From Platanthera guangdongensis (taxonomy: Eukaryota; Streptophyta; Magnoliopsida; Asparagales; Orchidaceae), in contig CM077162.1 in the NCBI GenBank assembly GCA_039583875.1, positions 166,427,220 through 166,491,219 on the forward strand: a DNA stretch of 64,000 nt, written 5' to 3'. Positions 41,376 to 52,404 of this stretch are shown piece after piece. Numbering within the stretch: the stretch's first letter is position 1; each line of letters starts with the position of its first letter. Made by a program: the position numbers and the translations under genes. The notes beneath the pieces are model-generated. The model ran no database searches. It was given only the letters and a program-made list of their open reading frames with translations, and was not told the DNA's origin.

Positions 41376-42539
41376 AGGTGTGGGTCCGCACAGAGCACCA
41401 TAGCCTCCGCTACCTCCTGCAACAGAAGATTGCTATGCCCGCCCAACAGGTGTGGGTGGCCAAGCTACTGGGGTACGACTTCAACATCGAGTTCCGGTCA
41501 GGGAAGGCGAACCTTGCGACCGACACTCTCTCCCGCAACCCCGTACTTGCAGCCATCTCCCGCCCGGTTTGGGAGGATGCGGGCGCCCTCCAACGGGAAG
41601 TGGAAGCAGACCCGACGCTTAATGAGATTCGGACAGCGCTCCTCGCAGACGCCACAGCCCGCCCACCTTACTCCTTGGTTGACGACCGCCTACTCTATAC
41701 AAGCCGCCTCGTACTCGGCCCTCCTCCTCGAGCATCCCTCTGTTATTGGCCGAGTTCCATGCTTCCCCTACAGGGGGACACGCCGATTCTTACCGGACAT
41801 ACCGACGGCTCCCAACCTCACTTTTTTGGCCTCACATGTTTCGACAGGTCAAAGCCTTCGTGGCTGCCTGCCTCATATGCTAAAAGGCCAAGTACGAAGC
41901 CATTTTTTCGGGTGGTCTACTTCAGCCCCTCCCGATTCCTGACCGTGTTTGGGACGACGTCGCCATGAACTTTATCACACGACAGCCCCGATCTCAGGGA
42001 TCCGACTGCATCCTGTTCGTGGTGGACCGACTATCGAAGTATGCTCATTTCATTCCCCTCCGCCATCCATACACCTCAGCCACAGTTGTCGACAACTTCA
42101 TCCAGGAGGTCGTGCGCCTCCACGGGTTTCCCCGATCGATCGTCAGCGACCGACACCCGCTCTTCTTGAGTACCTTCTGGACTACACTGTTCCGCCTGCA
42201 AGGCACCCGCCTTCGCATGAGTACGACGCACCATCCTTAGACCGACGACTAGTCAGAGGTCCTCAACCGGTACTTGGAGATATACCTCCGCTTCTTCGTG
42301 GGAGAGTAGCCACGTAGTTGGGCTAAGTGGCTCGGGTGGGCCGAGTATTCGTACAACACCGTCCACCACCAGGCGGCCAACACCACTCCGTTTGAGGTTG
42401 TTTACGATTGGCCTCCTCCGTCCATCGTCCGTCACCTCTCAGGGGAATGCCAGGGGTGAGCCTGGACACAACTCTTCGCGATAGGGACATCATTTTGGAT
42501 CACCTGAAGCACCACCTCCGACGGGTCCGGCAGAAGATG
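41376..42539 (+). pseudogene. Element I: chromovirus relic, RNase H end and integrase
   Basis: The relic begins abruptly in RNase H (EHHSLRYLLQQKIAMPAQQV) and continues through the integrase: VLFVVDRLSKYAHFIPL-type text (FVVDRLSKYAHFIPLRHPYT), LHGFPRSIVSDRHPLFLS, and TTHHP followed by decayed frames to RVRQKM at the insertion point of J. Several stops and frame changes. It resumes at 55156 on the other side of J. Confidence 0.88.
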
Positions 42540-42544
42540 GTTTC

Positions 42545-43390
42545 TGTACAACCAGTGTTCGCCGAGTGGGTCCAACAAGGCACAACAGTGGCCCTCAATA
42601 CAAGCCAACCTACATCCGCCAGGCAGGCGAGCGAGCCAGGACAGCCGGCCCGCATCCGCCAGGCGGGCGGGCGAGCCAGGACAGTCGGCCCGCATCAGTT
42701 CAATGTGCGGGCGAGCCCAAGGGGCAGCTGGCCCCCCTCCGCCATATAGGCGGGTGGACCGCGCGAGCCGGCTCGCCAGCCCGCGTTCGCATAAGTGGCC
42801 TCCAGGACAGGACCTCCGGCCCGCCTCCGTGTAAGGGGCAGGCGAGCCGCAGGAGCCCGACTCGCGTTCGCCTAAAGAGAGGCGAGCTGCGAGAGCTGAG
42901 CCGCGTCCGCCCAGTTGAGTGACGAGTTGATCCCAATTTCCCCCTATGAGTGAGGTGCAGATATCACGTGATTAATATAATTTGGTCTGCCAAATGTGAT
43001 TAGGTCTGCATTTAGCTTCTCAGAACAGCGGAGTTTCGCTGTTAGCAGACCTCCTTTTGGCTGCATATAACCGTTCAGAACAGAGGAGTTGAGCTATTTG
43101 CAGGCCAGACTTGGAAATCTATAAATAGACCCATGGGGGTTTCTCAAAAGGCCAGTTTTCTAATTCCCAGATCTTCTTGCGCTTTCTGAGGTGCCCTTAG
43201 CGCAGCACAGACTAAGGAGAGGAAACGCTATAAGATCTTCCGGGTGTGTGGTGGGACCTCCGTGCCGGAGCCTTGGGTCAGTTTTGAGTTCCGAGTCTTC
43301 AGTTAGTCAAGCTTGCTAGGAGAAGTAAGTGTGCTGTCGCCCTTTCCCCAAGGGTTCGAACTCCACAGAAGACGGTTCCCGGTTTCAACA
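42545..43390 (+). repeat. 5' LTR of J
   Basis: Starts TGTACAACC and ends GGTTTCAACA. It contains short GC-rich repeats (GCGAGCGAGCCAGGACAGCC) and a TATA box, CTATAAATAGACCC, near 43121-43134. The following TTTTGGTGCGGTGAGC may be the primer site, but the tRNA is not identified. Confidence 0.93.
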
Positions 43391-43492
43391 TTTTGGTGCG
43401 GTGAGCGTGGAGAGTGACCAGCACCAAAAATCTTAGTGAGCCCAATGACTGGAGGTGAATGACTAGGATATGACCGTGGCAACTCTCCACCT

Positions 43493-43511
43493 CCCCCCCC
43501 CCCCCCCCCCC
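43493..43511. repeat. Run of 19 C
   Basis: An uninterrupted C run lies in the leader of J, 17 bp before the gag ATG. Such runs slip easily in replication, reverse transcription and sequencing, so its length is uncertain. Confidence 0.9.
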
Positions 43512-43528
43512 GCTCTCCCACCCTCGGG

Positions 43529-44344
43529 ATGTTCGAGGATTTCAGGCAGGAGATGCGGAACCTCGTCATGTTCGCACTCGGAGCTCACGACGAGTGCTCA
43601 ACACCCGCCGTCCCAGTGTTCGCCGCCCTAGCTCTGGGCGAGAACGCCCCCACCAGGCGACCTGTGAAAGAAGCAGCTGAGGAAGGTAGCGAGCGGGATC
43701 TGCCGGGCCGAGCTTTGTTCCTCGGCTCGGCAAGTGCTGGTCGAACCGGCGAGGTAGAGGCGCGAGATCGCCCGACTCACCTAGCGGGAGAGGGGAGTCC
43801 TTTCAGCGAGCTTGTCTCGTCCGCCCCAATTCCAAAGGGGTTCCGCGAGCCAGAGATGTCCTACTACACCGGAAGGGATGATCCGGTCCAACACATCCAA
43901 TGGTTTCAAGATGTGGTTTCGATCCGACAGATGTCGGATGCCTTCAAGTTCCGGCTCTTTGCCATCACCCTCATAGAGAAGGCGTGAGACTGGTTCCACC
44001 AGCTTCCGGCCAGCTCCATCTACTGTTTGGAGGACCTGCGCCGGAGGTTGTTGCTAAGGTTCACAACTTCCAAGAAGAGGAAGGAGTCTGAGTCCCTGTT
44101 CCTTATCAAGCAGGGAGTGAATGAGACGTTGAGAAGCTACGTGGATAGGTTCCAGGAGGAGGTCCTCCAGGTTCAGGAGATGTCAGGGCACACCCTCATA
44201 GTGGCCTTCACCCTGGGGCTGCAACAGGGGTTCTTCAGGATGGAGCTGAAGCGGGTGCCTCCACTGTCGTTCGAGGAGCTGATGGAGAGGGCATCCCGGG
44301 AAGTCGAGGGGAGGCGTCGAACCCGGCGTTTGCCAGGAAGTTAG
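43529..44344 (+). pseudogene. Gypsy gag of J
   Basis: The ATG at 43529 opens a frame with FSELVSSAPIPKGFREPEMS and YYTGRDDPVQHIQWFQDVVS, the start of a retrotransposon Gag core. A TGA (43985-43987) interrupts it, and the same frame continues through DWFHQLPASSI, LRSYVDRFQEEVLQVQ and SFEELMERASREVEG. A CGA-to-TGA change would explain the stop. The frame is lost near 44330. Confidence 0.9.
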
Positions 44345-44348
44345 CCAG

Positions 44349-45782
44349 GTGGGCTGCGGAGGAGGAGAAGGAGAAGGAGCCAGGAGGTGGCAAGGGGCAG
44401 GAGGCCAGGAGGGCAGAGCTCAGGCAGCGGGAGCAGCAGCAGCCAATGTGGGCCGCCAGGAGCCGAATAATCGGCTAGGCTGGAGGCAGCCAGAGTGGCA
44501 GGATCAGGGTTCGAGGAGAGGTTTACACGGAGGAGACCACCGCCAAGGGTGGCAAGGCCAGTTCAATCCTCCTGGTTGGAGGCAGGGCCAGAGCCCCTCC
44601 CTCCTCTATCAACACCAGGTTATGACGATAGCCCAAGGGAGGAGGAGAGGAGTGCAGAGGAGGAGACCGGGAGGTAGAACAGAGCTGCCATACTGTGACT
44701 TTCACCAGGAGGAGGGGCACACGACGGCTACCTGCCCGGAATTCCTGGAGATGAGGGAAACCAGGGGGCCGACCCCGCAGCAGCAACAACACCGCCCTGA
44801 GGTGCGGATCGAGGAAGTCCTGCCAGTGGCAGAGGAGGATAGGTGTGAAGATCGAGCCGATGTAGGAGGCCGAGGAGGGATCGAGGTGATCCACGGGGGT
44901 GGGGGAGTCGAGGCCTCCCGCAGGGCGAGTCTCCACTCCATGTACCGTCGGAGCATTGCCTCCACATCCCTGACCCCACTCCCAGAGGAGAAGATTACCT
45001 TCTCCAGAAAGGACATGCCGGATCATGAGGATCCGTTCTGTGATGCGCTGGTTGTTCAGGCCACCATCAAAAACTTCACCGTCTCCCGGATCCTCGTGGA
45101 CAATGGGAGCTCCGTCAACGTCATTTTCAAAAAGCCGTTCGACGCCATGAAGGTGGAGGCCCGGAGGGTGTTGGCCTCGGACGGTCCTTTGTTCGGGTTC
45201 TACGAGGAGAGGAAGGAGGTAGGAGTGGGGCTCCATGTTACCTTGGGTGGCCAGTCTAGAAACTGTATGTTCGTCATCGTGGACGCTCCCAGCAGCTGCA
45301 ACGCAATATTCGGACGACCCCTCATCAGCGCCTTCCGTTGCGTGCCGTCCTCATTCCACCAGTGCCTCAAGTTCAACGCTGAGGGGATGCAGTTCCATGT
45401 CCGGGGAGACCCCAAGGTGGCAAGGGAGTGCTACGTGACCGCGGTCAACTCCATCTCCTGCCAAAGAGGAGCCGAGGAGATGGAGAGGAGGATGGAGGAG
45501 CTGTCTAGCCAGGAGGCCACAGGAGAAGCTGAGGAGGTGGAGGAGGAAGATGTCCGTGCCCATGTGGAGGTGGCGGAGGAAGAGTTAGAGGAGTCGGGCG
45601 AGGTGATGTCCGCGGAGGAGGCGGAGGAGGAAGCTCTTGCCCCAGGAGAGGGGGCCGTGGGCGAGTGGGGAGACCAGTCCCGGCTGGAAGCAACAGAAGA
45701 GGTGGTAGAGATGGACGTTCTCACCCAAGGTGGAAGGGTGGAGATGGTGCGGATCAGCGGGGGGCTGAGCCCAGAAGTCTAA
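44349..45782 (+). pseudogene. Gag C-terminus and protease of J
   Basis: After a disordered stretch rich in Arg, Gly and Gln (GWRQPEWQDQGSRRGLHG), a zinc-binding motif CDFHQEEGHTTATC (CX2HX4HX4C) appears. The aspartic protease follows (RILVDNGSSVNVIF, then IVDAPSSCNAIFGRPLI). The tail is a long Glu-rich acidic stretch. The frame ends at TAA (45780-45782) and continues in phase into the RT. The exact N-terminus is in another frame. Confidence 0.9.
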
Positions 45783-45788
45783 GAGAGG

Positions 45789-46495
45789 ATGTTGGAGTGC
45801 ATCCAGAAGAACATCGACATCTTTGTATGGAGAGTGGCGGACATGCCGGGGATCGATGCGGATGTGGCTTGTCACCGCCTCAACCTCGACGCCGATGCCC
45901 GTCCCATCCGGCAGAAGAAGAGGTCCACCGCCAACAAGCTGGCCGAGCCTATCCAAGAGGAGGTGGAAAAGCTCCTGAAAGCGGGGTTTGTATCGGAGAT
46001 CCAGTATCCAGGCTGAGTCTCCAATGTGGTGATGGTCAAGAAGGGGGACGACTGCTGGAGGATGTGTAACGACTTCTCTCTTTTAAATAAAACATGTCCT
46101 AAAGATTGTTACCCCTTGCCTCGAATCGACGCACTGGTTGACTTAGCCGTCGGTTTTTCTCAATGAGCTTTTTAGATGCGTTTTCAGGTTATCACTAGAT
46201 CAGGATGCACCTGCCCGACATAAAGGATGTCTCCTTCATCATAGGGGATGAGTGCTACTGCTATAAAATGATGCTCTTTGGGCTGAAAAATGCAGGGGCA
46301 ACATATCAAACGATGATGAATCGGGTCTTCCGGGAACAGAATGGAAGAAGCTTGGAGGTATACGTGGACGACCTCATGATCAAGAGTTGGGACGTGGACT
46401 CCCGCCTCCTGGATCTGGAAGAGACCTTCAGTACCCTGCAGAAGTATAAAATGAGGCTGAACCCCTTGAAGTGCGTCTACGGGGCGAGTTCCTAG
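45789..46495 (+). pseudogene. Reverse transcriptase of J
   Basis: RT starts with NIDIFVWRVADMPGIDADVA, KLLKAGFVSEIQYPG and DDCWRMCNDFSLLNKTCPKD. Stops at 46014-46016 (TGA) and in the GYH*IR block, and a frame change near 46150, interrupt it. MMLFGLKNAGATYQTMMNRV and LEVYVDDLMIKS (YVDD at 46361-46372) follow. The catalytic aspartates remain. Confidence 0.92.
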
Positions 46496-47110
46496 GTCAT
46501 CTACTTACAACCGCGGGGGTGGAACCCAACCCTGACAAGATGAGGGCAATCATGGAGTTGAGGTCGCCTCAGAACGCCACGGAGGTCCAACGTTTGACAG
46601 GAAAGCTGGCAGAGCTAAGCAGGTTCCTCTCTCGGGCAGGAGAGAATTGCTCACCTTTTTTCAAAGCGCGAAAAGGAGGCCAGATGTTTGAATGGTCCAG
46701 GGAGTGTGAGAATGCGTTCCAAGCCTTGAAGAGGCAACTGACCCAGGCTCCTCTTCTCCAAGGACCAAATGAGGGGGAAGATTTGTCTCTGTACCTTGGG
46801 GTCGGGGCTGAGGACGTAAGCTCCATCCTGGTCCGTGAGGAGGGGAAGAAGCAGCTGCCAATCTACTATGTGAGTAGGGTCCTGAGGAAGGCAGAGTTGT
46901 GATACCCTATTTTGGAGAAGTTAGCCTTAGCCTTAGTCATCTCGGCTCGGAGGCTCCGACCTTATTTCCAGACCCACTTTATCCGGGTGGTGACTGGCCA
47001 CCCCCTCCGCAACATCTTCCAGGGGGTGGAGCACTTCGGGAGGTTGACAAAGTGGTCGGTGGAGGTGAGTGAGTTTGACATTTCTTTTGTTCCCGCCTCT
47101 CGATCAAGGC
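46471..47110 (+). pseudogene. RT thumb and first RNase H of J
   Basis: The frame has FLGHLLTTAGVEPNPDKMRA, LSRFLSRAGENCSPFFKARK, LSLYLGVGAEDVSSILVREE (position of the first RNase H; the usual Asp is not seen) and PIYYVSRVLRKAEL. A TGA at 46900-46902 precedes PILEKLALALVISARRLRPY and TGHPLRNIF. This RNase H looks catalytically degenerate, as often in Tat elements. Confidence 0.87.
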
Positions 47111-47117
47111 CCAGACG

Positions 47118-47600
47118 ATGACCGACTTCCTGGCCGACTATGTGGTCGAGGTAGCGGAGGCCGAGCTCACTCAACCGGTCCCTTGGAAGGTGAAGGTGGA
47201 TGACGCCTCAGGAAGGCACTCCTTGGGAGTAGGAGTGATCCTGGAGAGCCCTCAAGGAACAAGGATAAAGCAGACGGTGGTCATCCACTTTCCCATCACC
47301 AACAACCAAGCAAAGTATGAGGCAGTGATCACAGGGCTGCGACTGACCAGGGAGCTGGGATTGAAAGACGTGGAGGTACTAACGGACTCCATGGTGGTGT
47401 CCTCCCAGATCAACGACTAGTTCGAAGCAAGGGAGCCCACTCTCCCGCTATACCTGGCAAAGGTGGAAGGGGTCATCGGCATGTTCCAAACATTCTCCAT
47501 CAGACATGTGCCGCGGGAGGAAAATGAGCAAGTGAACCAATTGGCCAAGTTCGGACCCCGTACGAGAGGAATCCTGACCGACCTCTTCCGCTCGTCCATT
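47118..47600 (+). pseudogene. Second (aRH-type) RNase H of J
   Basis: PWKVKVDDASGRHSLGVGVI, TNNQAKYEAVITGLRLTREL, VEVLTDSMVVSSQIND and RHVPREENEQVNQLAKFG form a complete archaeal-type RNase H fold with Asp, Glu, Asp residues. A TAG (47418-47420) divides it. Presence of this second RNase H is the hallmark of the Tat lineage. Confidence 0.88.
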
Positions 47601-47739
47601 GAAGAGGGGGAGTTGATGGAATTGGATCGGCGCCCCTCCTGGATGGACCCCTTCAAATCCTTCTTGTCCACGAGGGAGTTTCCGGAAGGCCTGAATAGGA
47701 AGCGCTTCAAGTATAAGTCAACATACTACCTGATACGCG

Positions 47740-48867
47740 ATGGGAAGCTGTGTCGGAAGACTCTCGGGGCTTCTAGCACGTTGCGTGGCTGAAGAGGAGG
47801 TCCCGAGGATCTTAGAGGAAGTTCACTGTGGGGAGTGCGAGAGTCACTCAGGGAGCAGAACCCTGGAAGGGAGGATAGTGAGGCAAGGATACTTTTGGCC
47901 GACCTTTTGTCCGGGATGCCACTGAGTTCACCAAGAAGTACCAGCTGTTCGCCCACCTCCAACTGCTACCAACCCAGAGATTCAGTAGCATCACTGCGCC
48001 TTGACCCTTCGCTATCTGGGGGATGGATCTTGTGGGACCCTTCCCCCAGGCCAGTGTGCAGAGGAGATTCTTGTTGGTAATAATTCATTATTTTTCTAAG
48101 TGGTTAGAGGTCAAAACACTAGCCAAGGTGATCTCCCAGATGATTCGGAACTTTGTATGGGGGAAAATTATTTGCAGACGCGGGTTGCCTCAGGCCATTG
48201 TCACGGACAATGAGCCGCAATTTGCCAGCGCAGAGTTCATGAGCTTCTGCATCAGCTTCCGATTCGCATCAGTCCATCACCCAAGGAGTAACGAGCAAGT
48301 GGAGGCGACAAACAAAATAATTGTAAACTTATTGAAAAAGAAAGTTGAAAATCTGAAGGGTAGCTGGGTGGAGCAACTCCCTTCAGTCCTTTGGGTCTTG
48401 AGAACCACTCCCAACATAGCCACATGGGAGACCCCCTTCAAACTTTCCCATGGTCGCGAAGCTGTGCTCCCGATAGAGTTCGAGGTCCGGACACCGCGGA
48501 TAGTGGAAGCAGAGGAAGACAAAGAAGAATGGAGGGTCGAGAATGAGAGCGAGCTTCGACTCTCCTTGGACCTGACAAAGAAACTCCGAGATGTGGTCGC
48601 CGTCAGGTAAGAAGAAATTAAACGGCGGTTGGTCAAGTATTTTTACAAACACGTTAGAATCAAACAGTTCGCGGAAGGGGATTTGGTCCTGAAAAAGGTA
48701 TATGGCGCAATAAGATCAGTGGTCGTGGGAAAGCTCAATCCAAATTGGTAGGGTCCATTTATTGTCAAGAAGGCATTGAGGTCAGGGGGGTATCGCCTCC
48801 GGAATGTGGAATGCGAGACCCTAAGTCACACCTGGAGCGGTGATGACCTGAAGTGTTTCTACCCTTG
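47740..48867 (+). pseudogene. Integrase of J
   Basis: The zinc part (VHCGECESHSGSRTL ... FCPGCH) is followed, after frame changes, by the core: WGMDLVGPFPQASVQRRF, GLPQAIVTDNEPQFASAEF and HPRSNEQVEATNKIIVNLL (D, D, E retained). The C-terminal part has AEGDLVLKKVYGA and NPNW*GPFIV. It ends near 48867. Several stops. Confidence 0.9.
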
Positions 48868-48950
48868 AACCATGTACGTGACATCTTTTTCTAATATGAA
48901 ACTTCTTGACATTCCAGACTTTCTGCAGTAAATTGTATGAATAGGTGAAG
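48868..48950 (+). other. Short spacer after pol of J
   Basis: Non-coding spacer between the integrase end and the 73-bp array. Nothing recognised. Confidence 0.5.
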
Positions 48951-49682
48951 AGTTCACTAAGTAGACCCCGAGTAGATCCCGCTGTCAGGCTCCCACTAGC
49001 TGACAGGGCTGGATGTCACTCGATGATGTCTACCCAGACCCCGAGCAGATCCCACTGCCAGGCTCCTACTAACTGACATGGATGGATGTCACTCGATGGC
49101 GTCTACCCAGACCCCGAGCAGATCTCGCTGCCAGGTTCGCATCAGCTGACCGGGCTGGATGTCACTCGATGGTGTCTACCCAGACCCCGAGCAGATCCCG
49201 CTTCCAGGCTCCGATCAGCTGACTGGGCTGTATGTCACTCGATGGTGTCTACCCATACCTCGAGCAGATCCCGCTGCCAAGCTCCTATAAGCTGGCAGGG
49301 CTGGATGTCACTCGATGGAGCCTACCCAGACCCCGAGCAGATCCCGCTGCCAGACTCCCATTAGCTGGTCGTGCTGGATGTCACTCGATGGAGTCTACCC
49401 AGACACCGAGCAGATCCCACTGCCAGGCTCCCATTAGCTGGAAGAGCTTGATGTCACTCGATGGTGTCTACACAGACCCCGAGCAGATCCGCTGCCCGGC
49501 TCCCATTAGCTGGCAAGGCTGGAGTCACTCAATGGTGTCTACCCAGACCCCGAGCAGATCCCGCTGCCAGTCTTCTACTAGCTGGCAGGGCTGGATGTCA
49601 CTCGATAGTGTCTGCCCAGACCCCGAGCAGATCGCGCTGCCAGGCTCCCATTAGCTGCCAGGGCTGGATGTGACTCGGTGGA
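48951..49682. repeat. 73-bp tandem array (about 10 units)
   Basis: The anchor GGATGTCACTCGATGG recurs at 49011, 49084, 49157, 49230, 49303, 49376, 49449, 49521, 49593 and 49666: periods of 73 bp, twice 72. Units contain ACCCAGACCCCGAGCAGATC. The period is not a multiple of three, so open frames through it are artefacts. Tandem arrays after pol are typical of Tat elements and can seed satellite DNA. Confidence 0.96.
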
Positions 49683-49728
49683 CGTTGAAGGTTTCGAGGA
49701 GCTGCTCCAAGAAACGATGCTTTTAGAA

Positions 49729-49860
49729 CATATCCCTCTTGGCATAGCCCTCTCGGCATAGCTCGGCAGAGCCCTCTCAGCATTTCCCTCTCGGCATGGC
49801 CCTCTCGGTACAGCTCGACATATCCCTCTCTGCATGGACCTCTCGGCATAACCCTCTCGG
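49729..49860. repeat. 14-bp tandem array with 10-bp variants
   Basis: Ten contiguous units of the type CATAGCCCTCTCGG follow one another with lengths 14,14,10,14,14,14,10,14,14,14. The 10-bp units (CATAGCTCGG, TACAGCTCGA) form a loose higher-order pattern. Confidence 0.9.
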
Positions 49861-50414
49861 TGAAGATGGGCCCCGCATAGCCCTCCTGGCGAGTCGGGTC
49901 TTGCCTCTCTTGCTCGGCAAACATCTTCAGTACAAGCAGGGCGACCCAGGTTGCGAGGGTCAATCGCGCGTGGCGCTCACATGCCTTCAGATCGCGCCAA
50001 ATGAGAATCGGTTCGCGCAGGCCGAGCACTCAGGGTGCGGGCCGAGAAACACCTAGAACTAAGTCTCGCGAGCACCGCAGGGTAACTCTCTGAATGAGGA
50101 CGGCGGATCGCCGTTCTCGGGCCGACTACCTATGGTCTCATCAATTTTCTAAACAAGTCCCTGAGAATCGTGCGATCTCACTAGCAGGGCGTGGGTTCGG
50201 AGGCGGCGAGCGGGAAGACTGAGCCGTGTTGCGAGTACACACAAAAAAGAAATGGAATAAATTACCAAATGCAATAGATATCATTTCAAAAAAGAGCATG
50301 TATTAATCACAAAAAGTTACAAGGCATGGGACTCGGCCCGCATATATATTATAGTGAGGGAAACAAAAGAAAATACATATATTACAAAAAAGGGGAGAAG
50401 TGCGGCGCGGGGGT
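49861..50414. other. Spacer between arrays and antisense gene 1
   Basis: No gene recognised. On the minus strand this is the 3' flank of antisense gene 1, AT-rich at 50230-50400, with ATTAATACA- and TTGTAATATATG-like sequences that could serve in 3' end formation. Confidence 0.5.
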
Positions 50415-50683
50415 TTAGCGAAGCGAGCTCTCGGGCGGCGTGCTCTCCCAAAGGGTTTGGAAGGACTCGTTGCCCGGCTTCGGGACCGGAAGAAACAGCT
50501 CCGGGACCACATCGCTCGCCGAGAGCCCCGCGCCTTCGCTCGTCATTAGGCCGGCCTGCTGCATGAGCTGGCCGCTGCTGCTGGAGGGCGGAGGGGGAGC
50601 GACAACTTCTAGTTCTCGCACCCGCGCCCGCAACACCTCGTTCTCCTTCTCGAGGGTGGCGATTTGAAAGCCAAGGCGCTTGG

Positions 50684-50768
50684 CTGTCGCCGCATCCTGC
50701 GAGAAAAAACAAAGTGTCAGTGGAGGCAATCATAAAAGAAGAATCTTGTTTCAAGTTTCGGGACTTAC
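50684..50768 (-). other. Intron 2 of antisense gene 1
   Basis: 85 bp. On the minus strand it starts GTAAGTCCC and ends GCGACAG. The alternative acceptor 12 bp earlier (CTCGCAG) breaks the coiled-coil frame, so the later AG is preferred. Confidence 0.6.
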
Positions 50769-51536
50769 CACCCCCCAAGTACCCAACGAGAATGGCGTCG
50801 GCCGCGTCCGCGCGCTTCTTGTGCAGCTTCACCCCCTCAAGCGCGAGGCGGTGGGCCTCTTCCTTGTCGTCGGCGTGCTTCTGGAGCGAGGCAGAGTTCC
50901 GCTACATCTGCGTGCATCGGCGGCCCACCATATGAGCCAGCTCCAGGACACAGAGTTGGGCCCCCGCGCTCTCGTGCATAAGGGCTCGCGTGGCCTCCTC
51001 GTCGAAGACCGCGGCGTCCTCCTGCGCGTAGAGGCCGAAGGAAAAGGCATATGCCTCCCTGCTGATGGAATCCTGCTCCAACCAGCTCGGCAGCAGGGTC
51101 CAGATAGAGACCCGGTTTGCCTCTTTGTCCCACTACAGGAGAGGCTTGCCGAGCTCATCCAGGTGCCGCTCGTCGTAGCCAAAGTTACGGTGCCCCCTCG
51201 ACACGGGCTTGCCGGCGGACACCTGCTCTCGCGCCTTGGAGGTGTCGACGACCTCGTCAGGAGGCCTGCCGGTCGAAGCACCCGGGGTGGCGACCGCTTC
51301 AGGTCGTTTGCTCGCAGGAGCTTTGCCCTTCTCCCGGGATGCGGGAGGTTCGCTGCCTGTAGTCTTCGACTTCTTGGACGACGGCGGCGGTGGAGGCTGT
51401 TCGCGGGTGACCCGCTTCTGGGAGGCGAGGGCCGGGGCCACGCGATGTGCGGCAGTGGCCGCCTCGGCATGAGCGAGCTCGCCGGGAGTGAATCACGCAC
51501 TCTCATAAGGAGGGTGCATGTGGAGATCCCGCTCAC

Positions 51537-51605
51537 CTGCAGCGACAGAGTTAGAACGATAGAAAAGTGGTTAAGTAAAAAAGGGATCGAGCGCGAGTAG
51601 CCTAC
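51537..51605 (-). other. Intron 1 of antisense gene 1
   Basis: 69 bp. On the minus strand it starts GTAGGCTACT, is T-rich (TTTTTTACTTAACC) and ends TCGCTGCAG. The frames on both sides join in phase. Confidence 0.65.
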
Positions 51606-52396
51606 CTCCCCCAGGAGGGACGGCGACGAGGGAATCAACGTTCCTTTGGAGGAACGTGACCTCGAAGTTCTTCCCCTGGAAGAACCCGTAGAGCTCGCAT
51701 TCATGGCCCCCCAGGCTAGGAGGGCGGTAGCTCGCCTCGCTGAGCTGGACGGGCGAGAATGGGACGTTGCCGAAGTCGCCCGTGACGAACACGAACTTTC
51801 TGAGCCAGTTGCGTCTCTTGTTCACTGTCTCCCGTACCTTGACGTGGTTGTTGGAGAAGTAAGCGGTGCCGTCCTTGTTCGCCCGGAAGGAGAACAGCTT
51901 GCGGAATACCGCGAGGCTGAACTCGATCCGCTCTTCCCACAAGAAGCAGGCAAATGCGACCACGATTGCTACCGAGTTGGGGGTCAGCTGGCCGAGGACG
52001 ACCCCAAAGTACTTCAATATCTGCCGGATCTAAGGCCATAAGGGAAGCCGGAGGCCGCATCGAAGTGGGCTATGGGATGGCGAGCTCCGCGTCGGAGAGG
52101 TCGTTGACCTTCTCCTCCTCTCCTGGTCGCCTCGTATCAAACCCGGGCAGGACGAAGTTGCCGACCACCGTGAAGAACTCGCTCTCAATAAGGGTGGCAG
52201 AGAAGAAGTGGTAGTCGGAAAAAGTCCATGCACACTTGCTCCTCCCCTCAGCATCGCCACCACTGCCGCCCATCTCGCAATCTGTTAAGCCGGCGACACG
52301 CTGGAATTCTCGCGGAAAGAGGCGGGTTGAGATTCGCAGGAGTGGAGAAGACGTAGAAGGGTTTAAATGCGGTAGGTGGGATGAAGGGTCGTGGGC

Positions 52397-52404
52397 TATT
52401 TATA
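52397..52404 (-). promoter_or_regulatory. TATA box of antisense gene 1
   Basis: The minus strand has CTATAAATAGCCC, with TATAAATA about 124 bp before the ATG at 52273, the normal plant distance for a short 5' leader. Confidence 0.65.

Larger units (their letters stand above)
50415..52273 (-). pseudogene. Antisense gene 1 of J: three exons, Transposase_28-like protein with coiled coil
   Basis: Reading leftward, exon 1 is 52273-51606, exon 2 is 51536-50769 and exon 3 is 50683-50415. Introns of 69 and 85 bp have GT...AG ends, and both junctions keep phase 1. Exon 1 carries FSDYHFFSATLIESEFFTVV, ILKYFGVVLGQLTPNSVAIV and KRRNWLRKFVFVTGDFGNVP, recalling the putative gypsy-type transposon domain (Transposase_28). 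Exon 2 is Ser/Pro/Lys-rich then helical; exon 3 has a coiled coil (LGFQIATLEKENEVLRARVR). Lesions: a frame change near 52080, TAG 52032-52030, TGA 51495-51493, TAG 51135-51133 and TAG 50904-50902. Function of the protein is unknown. Confidence 0.75.

Noticed and set aside
49086..49673. Open frames with repeated SLDGVYPDPEQ text
   Set aside because: They read through the 73-bp array; since 73 is not a multiple of three the same text cycles through all frames, so this is not a protein.
49700..49870. Short regular repeats at 49.7-49.9 kb considered as a CRISPR-like array
   Set aside because: Units are directly adjacent without unique spacers and the setting is a plant retrotransposon; they are a simple tandem array.
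50680..51600. 306-codon plus-strand frame opposite antisense gene 1
   Set aside because: The minus strand here has splice sites, a coiled coil and a recognisable domain; the plus frame is a GC-driven shadow lacking motifs.
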